A stretch of DNA of 27,830 nucleotides, from the NCBI GenBank assembly GCA_003427395.1, contig BFEA01000120.1, positions 3,210,729 to 3,238,558 of the forward strand, written 5' to 3'. Below the pieces are notes generated by a model. The model was not told where the DNA came from, made no database searches, and saw only the letters and a program-made list of their open reading frames with translations. Of the stretch, positions 19,747 to 27,830 are shown one piece after another. The number at the start of each line of letters is the position of its first letter. Position 1 is the first letter of the stretch. A program made the translations under genes and the position numbers. The stretch comes from Chara braunii (lineage: Eukaryota > Streptophyta > Charophyceae > Charales > Characeae).

Positions 19747-20814
19747 TTTCCTTTTTCAAAATAAAGCCAAAAATAAAAACAGCAACCTGAGTATGCAGCG
19801 ATATTCAGATTCCTTCAGACACCCTGGAATCGCTACAAAACTCAGACACTGGAATAGGTGGGTGATTGACCCTAATTAGCACAGGCTATAAATAGACTCT
19901 GCGCAAAACTGGAATTCACAGTATCACTACCTTTCCAATGCAGAATTCACAATTTGAGCATCCCAAAATAATCGCAATGCAGTAAAGCAGTCACATAACA
20001 CTTTTGGATCAGAAAGAGTCACCAGAAGGTTAGAAATGAGCAGAGAGAGGTAGGGGAGAGATGACTATGGTTGTCATGCAGTCTGCGATTTTCACATCCA
20101 GTCACTGACAGACAAATAGACCATTGTAATTCGCTAATCTAATCCTATCTGGATCACTATGCAGGTAGGTGCATGGAACGGACTCACTTTCAAAGAATCT
20201 TGCGGGTGTTGATGAAGATCTGGCTATGGCAGATGATGACCCTTATCTCGCCAATATCTTCCAGATATTCCTCCTGATAATCCCACGCACAGAACTGCTT
20301 CAAACTTGTTGATCCTCCTCAGGATCCTGTAGCGCTGCACTCCCTCACTCCAGATGCACTGTATCTGGTCTTGTGGCGCCCATACAGCCAACAAGAAAAT
20401 ATCTCGCCACAGTGCCTGGTAGCCGCTGATTCCAAAAATAGCCCCAAATGGGGTTATTTCTTCTGGACATTGATATACTGTGTCAATCTCTGCCAGCGCT
20501 ACCGAGGGATGATGCCGCTTAGGGTTCCCTGATGTCTTCGGGGTAATTCGCCACTCTGGGGTACTTCGCAATATTACCCTAAGGGTTGGCTATGGCGAAT
20601 TAGCCCTGTATTCTCCACTTCCTGACAAGCGCCCTGACAGGCTCAGTGCGCTTGCTCAGTGCAAACACTGAACACCTGAATCAACCGCTGCAAGTCTTCT
20701 TCCCTGCTGACTCAGTACTGGGGAAGATGAATGCCATGAAGCTCTCGCCAGTATCTCGTCAGATGAAGAAGATGCCTCAGTGCGCTCAACCCTCAGTGTT
20801 CCAATTCCAATCCC
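19747..20814 (-). other. Element 2 leader between PBS and gag
   Basis: About 1.07 kb of leader carry no recognised domain. A 115-codon open frame (20571 down to 20224) has mixed composition but no family I recognise. It could be an upstream ORF or chance. Confidence 0.6.
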
Positions 20815-20826
20815 GCTCCGATACCA
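20815..20826 (-). other. Primer-binding site, initiator-Met tRNA type (element 2)
   Basis: On the minus strand TGGTATCGGAGC starts 2 nt after the LTR end (AACA). It is the same 12-mer as at element 1 and differs by one base from the common plant PBS. Its position fixes the element orientation and the inner edge of the 5' LTR at 20829. Confidence 0.9.
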
Positions 20827-20828
20827 AC

Positions 20829-21887
20829 TGTTATGATCTTGGTTGTCTGACGATTTTTACCGCCACTCACACACAAACAATCTCATACACGCCCATACAT
20901 GCATAAGAGAAGGGGGAGAGGAGACANAGTNCACACTGCACACANATCAGAGTAGGCAGNGGAATACANCTATGCACAGATGGGGAGAGAACACACAATG
21001 TTTCTCTCTCTCTGACAAACTCCCAACAACCAATCNNAAGAGGAACCTGCGAGGATAACAATTGAAATGACACTGATGNTGAGCCANNTCAAACAATTAT
21101 CGTAACAGAGTTTGTTCCAGTATCTCGCCACTCTCAGAACTCACACCCCACTCTCTATCCTACACCCAGTTAGCAGCGCCACATCCAAATGGCCTCCCAG
21201 AGGCCAGCGCCAACCACCCTGATGAAGAACAGGTCCTGCGATGAAGTCTTCAGTGCTGATGGACAACTCTGACGAAGGAACATGCAGCTATGGCTGCCAC
21301 CACCCACGAGTACACAGTGTAGAGCCTCGATGTAGCCCGGCCAGACGCAGATACCCTCAGGGGTAGATGCGCTGAGGATGCCCCAGCTATGGCAGACTTA
21401 GACTGGGCTGGCTATGGCTGCTGTCAACGGCGAAGTCTCAGGATGCCGCCTGCAGACAGACACCGTCACCAACTTGCTTGGCTTCTCCAACGCTGCTTCG
21501 CGAGAAATGAACTGCCAAAAGTCCTGAACCGATGGGCCTAACCTATCTATAGACTACACTAGACCTAGACCGGACTGATTGACCGACCGGTACCGTTTCT
21601 GTTTCGGCCTTTCGGCCTCTACCGGACCTGGCTATAGGCTATAGGAACGTCTATCAGCATAGGCCGCTTAGGGCCATCTGTCCTAGGGGTAGTCCGGGCC
21701 TGCTATACGCAGTTAGGGTAGCTGTAGGAATTCGAGTTAGTACTGGGCCGATAGTTTCCCAGATTTGCAGATATGTCCCTCACAAATTTCCTTACAGGTA
21801 GGTCTCTCGGTTAGCCCTCAGCCAAACAAAATTAGCAATCTAACCCTACCGGTTAGTGTACAGCCTCGCAGTCAATCTTGGTAGTCA
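20829..21887 (-). repeat. Element 2 5' LTR (right copy)
   Basis: This is a 1059-bp match to the left LTR with TG...CA ends on the plus strand. The block 20829-21206 is identical to the left copy including Ns; the rest has scattered, mostly transition differences. In minus-strand reading this is the upstream LTR and should hold the promoter. The outer end is 21874 or 21887. Confidence 0.85.
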
Positions 21888-22871
21888 CGCGCCAGTTGGT
21901 TACATCCCGCCTTGCTCGTGAGAATCGGAAATATTCGTGAGCCTTCCAGGCTCTTCCAGCAACATGGTCGAAGCAGGGAACACCACACATTTGTGCCTGG
22001 GTGGTTGAGCATGCCTAACCAATTCGGTCCCAGACACTTTGGCCCGACATGAAGCTAGAGGGCACATGCGCAATCCGGCCCAGCTGCAAAAGTGGGCGAG
22101 CACTTTGCATATAGGAAAGAGCTCGCCAGGAAGAAGACATTCGGGTACTTGGTAGAGCGAGCGGCAGCCCCACTGGAGCGTGCACTCGCGTGCTGCTGCT
22201 AGCTGCTAGCGCAAGTGCCCGCGGACGTGCAGGGTGTAGGGCGCTGCTGAGGGCAGCGCCATCGCCAGCCCCTCGTAGCCGAGCTTGGCTTGGACATAGC
22301 CGGTGGTGGTGGTCTTTGTGTATGAGGAGGAGGACGTGGGTGAAGAAAACGAGGGAGAGGTAGAGACAGATGAGGACGATGATGTGAGGGCACATACGTG
22401 GTCTTGGCGATGGTCTACAGGGTCAACATCTTCATGTACTTCGGTTCTTGCTGCTGACGTCAACAGTTTGCGTTGTTAATTCGTAGTCTGGTTGTAGCTG
22501 TGTGGTCGTAGTCTGGGCGCTGAGCGCCAAGTAGGAGGAAGGGCTCTGGATACGTACGTTGGTGGAGGCGAGAGTATATGCTCTCATTGACATTTGGATT
22601 TGGTGCTTTGGTTCTCCGTTGGTGGAATATCAGTGCATATCTGCTTTCTGGGCAGTGTTCAACTTTCTGGCTTTTAATGTGATTTTGCATTCTGGAATTC
22701 TGTCATTTCGCATTTTCCTTGCATCTTTGTCACACTGCTTGCTTCGACTTTCCGTGATAGCATATCATTGCAAAATTTTGTATGAAATATCCGTCACTGT
22801 TATTAATAGGGTGTGGGGGGCGCGGGGGGGGCGGAGGGAAAAAATGTATGGAGTTCCATCGGTCCTGCTGA
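21888..22871. other. No gene recognised
   Basis: The DNA has mixed composition. Reverse-strand frames around 22206-22463 are Ser/Thr-rich over a GAGG-rich stretch and carry no known domain. Upstream exons of the VPS13-like gene were looked for here by its conserved N-terminal motifs and not found. Confidence 0.45.
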
Positions 22872-23125
22872 TTGCAACCGAAGTCTAGAATTGCCCTTGT
22901 CAGGGCAGACGTAGATAGTTAAACATGTGGTATAGATCATGCATGATTCCATCTGGGTGTGCAGGTGCATTGTGAACGGGGTAATTCTGTGCCTAAGTTG
23001 CGACCGATGTCCCGGATTGCCCGTGTCAAAACATACATGGACAGCTGCATGTGCCTGCAGTATGCAGGTATGCATGTAGCCATGTGGGTGTCCAGGTGCA
23101 GTCATGTGCAGCCGTGGAGCAGTCG
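22872..23125. repeat. Diverged tandem duplication, period about 126 bp
   Basis: A block starting TTGCAACCGAAGTC at 22872 recurs as TTGCGACCGATGTC at 22998. Each is followed by an ATTGCCC...TGTCA segment and later by a GGGTGT.CAGGTGCA segment. The copies are heavily substituted, so the duplication is old. Confidence 0.6.
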
Positions 23126-23192
23126 GGTGCTTGAGGCTGACATGATGACTGTCACGGAATTCCAGGTGCAATGAGGTAGCAAATTATGTCGC

Positions 23193-23207
23193 TTTTTTTT
23201 TTTTTTT
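23193..23207 (+). repeat. Poly-T tract, 15 nt
   Basis: A run of 15 T is followed by three copies of TTTTGGTGGTG (about 23259, 23313 and 23347) interspersed with A/G-rich DNA, within about 180 bp upstream of the first exon. Confidence 0.9.
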
Positions 23208-23389
23208 CCGCCACATCTGTTTTCTTAGAAATTGGCCCATCACAGAAAAATGTGACGATTTTGGTGGTGGAGACCTGTTCCAAACAAAAAAAGAAAGGAA
23301 AAAGGAAGTGAGGATTTTGGTGGTGAAAAAAGAAAAAAAGAAAAGGGTTTTGGTGGTGCGAATGATACCCTGCTGCTCCTTGGTTGCAG

Positions 23390-23481
23390 AGCCGCTTCTG
23401 CTTCGGATTGAAGCTTACGGAATTGACAGTGAATACGACAGATGCCAGGGGGAAGGCATCTTTAGCATCATCGTCCTCTGG
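23390..23481 (+). CDS. VPS13: VPS13-like protein, exon A (chorein-type domain)
   Basis: VPS13 proteins are rod-like bridge proteins that move lipids between membranes at contact sites; the N-terminal chorein region takes up lipid at the ER. This 92-nt exon follows an acceptor TTGGTTGCAG (AG at 23388-23389) and ends before a donor GTTAGT at 23482. It reads SRFCFGLKLTELTVNTTDAR and continues as GKASLASSSSG. This fits the part of the VPS13 N-terminus after the RYED region, where an (F/A)FG motif leads into L..LxVxTTD. It ends after two bases of a Gly codon. Exon B supplies the third base, so the frames join. Upstream exons are not in view. Family assignment is from remembered motifs, not a search. 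Confidence 0.6.
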
Positions 23482-23852
23482 GTTAGTAGCATGCAGCCAT
23501 AAACCTTCTGTTTCAGTTCTTTTTTATGACCAGCTTTCCCGTTTTTGTTTATCGAGTGACTTTTCTGCTCAGTTGTGAGACTTCTCAGAATAGGCTTAAT
23601 GCCCATGTAGCCAGGCAGTTCAGGCATGATGTGTGGCCGGTTGTCGGGGCTGGACAAGTCCCAGGCAACCTGTCTGGAAAGCTATACAAGCTGCCAAAGG
23701 TAAAAAGGGGGGGGTCTTGGCATTTTGGGATCAGTGTGGCTATGTTGCACGTGCCAATGACAGCCCGGGTCCATATTTTTGAAAAGTTTCTGGGGGTCTC
23801 GCATGGCATATGAAAGCTATAAAGGGGATCTAAAGGTGTTTACGGGGGTTTA

Positions 23853-23854
<2 letters not shown>

Positions 23855-23915
<61 letters not shown>
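23855..23915 (+). repeat. (TG)n microsatellite 1
   Basis: About 30 uninterrupted TG units. Its downstream flank (about 23935-23980) resembles the downstream flank of microsatellite 2, which indicates duplication of the whole block. Confidence 0.95.
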
Positions 23916-23919
<4 letters not shown>

Positions 23920-23952
23920 CACTATACACTAAAAAGCATGACTGTGCCAGAT

Positions 23953-23981
23953 GTTTCGTCGGGCTTTCACCAACTCATCAC
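23953..23981 (-). ncRNA. Hammerhead-ribozyme-like motif 1, degenerate
   Basis: On the minus strand, GTGATGA is followed by a stem of five pairs (GTTGG with CCGAC, one G-U) closed by a 7-nt loop, then GAAAC. This is the layout of the hammerhead core CUGAUGA, stem II, GAAA. The first core base is G instead of the essential C, so cleavage is not expected. Stems I and III are not convincing. Plant retrozymes and Penelope-like elements are known carriers of hammerheads. Chance similarity remains possible. Confidence 0.35.
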
Positions 23982-24113
23982 ACAGTCGGCAGGAGGTTGA
24001 ACCCCGACAGTCTGCCCAGGATGCATTTGACTGATGGATAAGGACTCACCACATCATTCAGAGTTAGCGATACCCCTGAGAAAAGTGGTCGACTTTACTC
24101 ACACTAATCTTGC

Positions 24114-24116
<3 letters not shown>

Positions 24117-24180
<64 letters not shown>
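24117..24180 (+). repeat. (TG)n microsatellite 2
   Basis: About 32 TG units, lying 262 bp after microsatellite 1. Confidence 0.95.
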
Positions 24181-24186
<6 letters not shown>

Positions 24187-24241
24187 TTCCAATGTCTGCT
24201 GTACACAGATCCACAAAAAAGGAATGATTGTATCGAGACTA

Positions 24242-24269
24242 TTTTGTTGGACTTTCACCGACTCATCTT
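24242..24269 (-). ncRNA. Hammerhead-ribozyme-like motif 2, more degenerate
   Basis: This is a diverged copy of motif 1, 288 bp away. On the minus strand GATGAGTCGG, a TGAAAGT loop and CCAAC are followed by AAAA in place of GAAA. Stem II has one C-A mismatch. Each copy keeps pairs the other lost, and the inferred ancestor has a perfect 5-bp stem II and GAAA. That supports descent from a real structured motif. Confidence 0.3.
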
Positions 24270-24343
24270 AAATTTGGTAAAGAATTTCTGAAAGTGGTTC
24301 GCAGGGTTTGGAAAGAACCAAGGTTAGAAGTGCACTTTGATGA

Positions 24344-24434
24344 GTCCTTCGACACATCCGTTTAAATTGGAACGATACGGAGAAGACTAGCATGTTCACT
24401 GGGGGAGGATGACACACACAAATCGAGAAGTAGT
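24344..24434 (+). pseudogene. U6: U6 snRNA-like pseudogene in the intron
   Basis: The segment follows the plant U6 spliceosomal RNA order: a GTCC..TTCG 5' hairpin remnant, ACATCCG, AAATTGGAACGATAC, GGAGAAGA, CTAGCATG, then AGGATGACAC and ACACAAATCGAGAA. Long exact blocks make the identity clear. The invariant ACAGAGA box reads ACGGAGA. The GGCCCCTGCGCA segment is replaced by a TTCACTGGGGG-type segment, and the 5' stem is not fully paired. No T-run terminator follows and no TATA box lies at the expected upstream distance. It is therefore a dead copy, probably retroposed. It lies in sense orientation within the VPS13-like intron. Confidence 0.8.
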
Positions 24435-25085
<651 letters not shown>

Positions 25086-25117
25086 TCCTTATTTGCACTC
25101 TGTTCCTGTGTTTGCAG

Positions 25118-25484
25118 GGTTTTGAATGGGAAACGTCAGAAGGGGAACCTGGTGCACAAGCTAATCGAGGTATCTGGAGTGTCATTGTATTGGGACCCCA
25201 ATGATGAGGAGGTGGGAGATCTTGGCAACAATCAGATGGAGGCAGCTCAAGATGAAGAGGAAGAGGAAGCAGAGGAGGAAAGAGTGGGTGAGAGCCTGTA
25301 TAGGGATCAGATGGGGGACTTGGTTGCTGATGACAGGTACAACACATCCAAGAGTTGCAGCACAAGTGGGGATGCAAGCCCTCGTTGGTGGGGTGGAGTT
25401 GAGCGTAAGCATGATTTTGCGGGAAGCAGAAGGCAAAAGTGCATGTACATTCTGAAACCTGTGAAGGCAACGGCCAAATTGACG
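25118..25484 (+). CDS. VPS13: VPS13-like protein, exon B (chorein-type domain)
   Basis: This 367-nt exon begins after TGTGTTTGCAG and ends on a codon boundary before a candidate donor GTCAGT (25485). It reads [20 protein letters not shown], then [11 protein letters not shown]. The middle is acidic and low in complexity ([20 protein letters not shown]), and the end is [14 protein letters not shown]. The VSLYWDP segment matches the VPS13 block in which the L(x)VYWD strand follows the linker, and YILKPV.ATAKL matches the later (F/Y)IL.P....AKL block. The charged middle is a typical variable insertion. Exons A and B total 459 nt with an open frame. No following exon was found downstream to 27830. 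Another chorein-family protein is the main alternative. Confidence 0.6.
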
Positions 25485-25913
25485 GTCAGTGCAAAATGCA
25501 GTGTTTGGGAAGATCTGTTTGTTCGACTTTGTTTGGGCATTACTAATCGGCTTACCACATGTCAAGAGGTCTGAGTCAGGGGTTTTTATATTTTCTCAAT
25601 TTTTCTGTCAAATTTCTGGTAACTGCACTCTGTTTTCTGCCAAATTTCTGCCAGTGGTGTGAGGATATGTGTCTATCCATACTAATGACACAATTGCGTG
25701 CATAATACTATGAACTCTTTCATATCATTTGTGAGTCGGTCATTCTAGCTATATTTGGGGCAATCTTCAGTCTACATACAGCGATAATGACCATGCGTTC
25801 TATTCGGGGGGTGACTCTAGTTGATGGTAGTAGGGCTGCGAACCTGCAATTTCTTGTAGACACAATCAAGTGAATCAGTAGGTTTATGTTTAGTAGGTAC
25901 CACGGGCCTGAGG
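25485..25913 (+). other. Likely next intron of the VPS13-like gene
   Basis: The exon B frame stays open to a TGA at 25572-25574, but the translation past 25484 no longer resembles the family. The region is AT-rich, with a weak CAAATTTCTG direct repeat near 25610 and 25645. No exon is recognised. Confidence 0.4.
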
Positions 25914-25985
25914 ATGTATGTCGAACTTTATCCACATTATCCCTGATGCAACACCAGAGCTCTAATCCACTGAGCTACCACGCTG
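25914..25985 (-). mobile_element. tRNA-like or tRNA-derived SINE fragment
   Basis: On the minus strand a perfect-looking box A, TAGCTCAGTGG (25967-25977), sits in a D-arm-like GCTCAGTGGATTAGAGC. A box-B-like AAAGTTCGACATA lies at about 25917-25929. Box spacing fits an internal RNA polymerase III promoter. The anticodon arm and acceptor stem do not fold properly, so it is not a working tRNA gene. A degraded tRNA pseudogene or SINE head is the best guess. Confidence 0.4.
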
Positions 25986-26067
25986 GGCTCGATTCTGTTG
26001 GCCTCAACCTCCAGCTCTAATCCACTGAGCTACCACGCTGGGCTTGATTCTGTTGGCCTCAACCTCC
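25958..26067. repeat. 55-bp tandem duplication spanning box A
   Basis: 25958-26012 and 26013-26067 are the same 55 bp with a single difference (GGGCTCGATT versus GGGCTTGATT). Near-identity indicates a recent event. It doubles the box A of the tRNA-like fragment. Confidence 0.9.
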
Positions 26068-26682
26068 CCTGTGCAAGTTCAGTTGGTGCAAATGATATCT
26101 AGGGTGTGCACGACTAGATCCACACACTGGGGATCCTGGGTAAGTTCGGGGGGCATTAAGGGTCTACCATGGGGTTGGTAGGGTGAATGCCTACACCTAG
26201 CGCCCAAAGTGCCGTACGGCAGGGCTCTTTGCTTCAACTAGGGCCGAGTGGGTTTCCTGCGCAGCCCTGGTGCCTGTAACCACTGTCTGCCAGTGTCTGC
26301 TCAGCTCACCCAGCCAAGATGGTACAAACTGGTAGGCTGTCTGCATGGTAGCTCCAACAGGCCTTGCAGGCTCGTTTTTTCCAGTAGGCCCGACAGGTGT
26401 GGCACGCCATTAGGGCCGGTTAGGCCCAGTCAGTTCAGCACAATAACTCAGCACCGTCCTGGGGACGTCTCCTGGAAGTGTTCCATTTGAGCCTGTCGTG
26501 GAAGTGCTGTAGTGGTCTTGGGTGTTCCAGCATTGAGAGAGGCCGGAAGTATGCAGTAGTCCATGGGTGCCGGCACCATAGCCCTGCAGTGAGCAAGAGA
26601 GGCACCAAGTGAGAAAGAAGAAATTCAGAGAGGGAGAGAGAGTGAGGTTGGAAAGTAGCTTAGAGTAGAGAGATACACATAC
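26068..26682. other. No gene recognised
   Basis: Mixed-composition DNA. A reverse-strand open frame spans it (27234 down to 26410) but has no known domain and runs across repeats. Confidence 0.45.
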
Positions 26683-27018
26683 CTGTTTGAATGACCTGCT
26701 TCCCGAGCGCACATATGTAAGAAGTGTGAGCTTGTGACGTAGCGAGAAGCAGTGTGAATTCAAGAGATCATTACAAAGAAGACAAAAACGATATTGGTTG
26801 TTTGAGTGGCCTGCCGCCTGAGTGTATATGCATAAGACCTTGTTGCACAATACTTTATTTTCAAGAAATTTCCTAAGTGTTCTCATAGTGTTGGTTTGCA
26901 GTTGGTGTATGTAGGTAGCTTCTCCTCCATGAAGTGTGAACATGTGATGTTGTGAGAAGCAATGTGAATTCAGGAGGTCATTGCAAAGAAGAAGAAGAAG
27001 ATATTGGTTGTTGTGGAG
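26683..27018. repeat. Interleaved diverged direct repeats
   Basis: Two blocks recur. GTTTGAATGACCTGC (about 26691) returns as GTTTGAGTGGCCTGC (about 26800). GAAGTGTGAGC...GAGAAGCAGTGTGAATTC (about 26712) returns near 26932, each followed by a CAAAGAAGA and GATATTGGTTGT segment. The second pair is about 75-90 bp long with moderate divergence. It gives a repeated NNQY..LLCNDLLNSHCFS peptide in the reverse frame. Confidence 0.65.
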
Positions 27019-27276
27019 AAGTTGCAGAGAGACGGGGGAGGAGATGGGTGGAGATATGGGCGAGGAAGTGGATGCTGTGGATGCAGACAACGAGCGAGAA
27101 AGTGGGAGGATAGCTGGGGGAGGAGGTGGGTGGAGAGATGGCGAGTACGATTGGGGACCCAAAAAAAAGGCGAGGAGGGGCACTAGAAGAAGAAGATGGC
27201 GAAGAATAAGAAGTTTCACTCTCCCTCTCATCATGAAAGCGTCAGGCGGGGTGGACAGGAGATGGAGGGGGATGGA

Positions 27277-27353
27277 GAAGAAGAAGAAGAAGAAGAAGAA
27301 GAAGAAGAAAGAAGATGATGATGAAGAAGAAGGTTCTCTCTCTCTCTCTCTCT
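27277..27353 (+). repeat. GAA-rich tract followed by (TC)n
   Basis: 27277-27333 is nearly pure GAA/GAT, and 27335-27353 is TC repeat. The surroundings (26988-27000 and 27030-27130) are also purine-rich on the plus strand. Low-complexity Lys/Glu frames here are not genes. Confidence 0.9.
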
Positions 27354-27830
27354 GCCTCCCAATGTTAAGGTGCTCTGTGGCGCTGACAGGTGATGGAGGG
27401 TGATGGAGAAGAATAAGAAGACGTAAAGAAGATTACATTCCCGCAGGAATGGCTGTGGCAAGGCGGAGGGTAGCTAGGTGATGGCGGTGAGGGGATGAGG
27501 ACAACCTCCAACTGACAATGGTGGTGGCGACAGTGAGGTAGTGGAGATAATGGGCTCGAGGTGATGAGGGGAATCGACGTGCTTGGGGAACCATCGCAGG
27601 TCGTTCCAATCGAATGCGGATGCAACTGCAATCAGACTCGCTTTCAAACACACTTTTCACACATGTAAACAGTACGCAGCACACTGGCGACATGCGCCCA
27701 CTCAAAACTCAGAGATATGGCTTCAGATACGAGTTCACTCTCAAATGGCTATGGCGACTTCAGCGCCCAAACATCTCACTGTTCACATGCACTGGATCAC
27801 CCTGGATATCCCACACGCATCACTCTAACA
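27354..27830. other. No gene recognised at the right end
   Basis: The left part is G/A-rich and repeats the phrase GGTGATGGAGGG. The last about 230 bp are balanced in composition. No exon, RNA gene or mobile element is recognised. Confidence 0.45.

Larger units (their letters stand above)
12905..21887 (-). mobile_element. Element 2: rearranged Ty3/gypsy chromovirus, minus strand
   Basis: Reading on the minus strand, the order is 5' LTR (20829-21887), PBS, leader, gag, protease, RT, RNase H, integrase, chromodomain and 3' LTR (12905-13964). The LTRs have TG...CA ends. The pol protein is clearly homologous to element 1 but too different to be the same family. Damage consists of several frameshifts, at least three Trp-to-stop changes, a deletion of about 78 bp in RT and a partial duplication of the integrase region. 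No matching target-site duplication flanks it: the left flank ends CAGTTG and the right flank begins CGCGCC (or ATCTT with the alternative LTR end). Confidence 0.9.

Noticed and set aside
20224-20571. 115-codon reverse frame in the element 2 leader
   Set aside because: No family recognised and no second copy for comparison in the window; it may be chance.
22206-22463. Reverse-strand Ser/Thr-rich frame ending in a less biased segment
   Set aside because: No domain recognised and no splice or homolog support; probably the complement of a GAGG-rich stretch.
23980-24012. Minus-strand GGGGTTCAACCTC, resembling a tRNA box B
   Set aside because: No box A at a suitable distance and no cloverleaf.
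26410-27234. Reverse-strand open frame of 274 codons, the longest outside the transposons
   Set aside because: No recognisable domain. It crosses microsatellite and direct-repeat DNA, its internal peptide repeat comes from the DNA repeat, and its composition is Ser/Leu/Pro-rich.

Overview
The window looks like a repeat-rich nuclear fragment from a plant-lineage eukaryote (land plant or streptophyte alga). I cannot name the species. The evidence is two Ty3/gypsy chromodomain retrotransposons primed by an initiator-Met-type tRNA, a GT-AG intron with long microsatellites, a plant-like U6 snRNA pseudogene, and gene-poor DNA with assembly gaps. No bacterial or organellar features were seen.

Layout. 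1-2253: low-information DNA with a degenerate ATC-type microsatellite, a diverged direct repeat and an A-tailed, possibly tRNA-derived retroposon. 2254-12100: element 1, a plus-strand chromovirus with a 5' LTR truncated on its outer side, PBS, long leader, gag, PR-RT-RNaseH-IN-chromodomain and a 3' LTR with a 60-base gap. Both LTRs carry a 55-bp tandem array packed with ACGTGGC cores. 12101-12904: spacer. 12905-21887: element 2, a minus-strand chromovirus of a different subfamily with two roughly 1.06-kb LTRs. Its RT has lost catalytic motif A and its integrase core is partly duplicated. 21888-27830: host DNA with two exons of a VPS13-like (chorein-domain) gene on the plus strand, at 23390-23481 and 25118-25484. 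They are joined by a 1636-nt intron that holds two TG microsatellites, two degenerate hammerhead-ribozyme-like motifs, the U6-like pseudogene and a 119-bp CT tract ending next to the splice acceptor.

How it fits together. Neither retrotransposon can be autonomous. Element 1 carries at least 17 in-frame stops, nearly all explained by C-to-T (or complementary G-to-A) change at CAG, CAA, CGA or TGG codons. That pattern suggests decay of methylated, silenced DNA. Element 2 has fewer stops but is structurally rearranged. Several oddities are probably assembly artefacts: a 95-bp duplication around a single N, and a 378-bp LTR block that is identical in both copies including its ambiguous bases. The host gene continues outside the window on at least one side. 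I found no convincing new system; the most notable signals are the intron contents, the deamination signature and the ACGT-rich LTR array.
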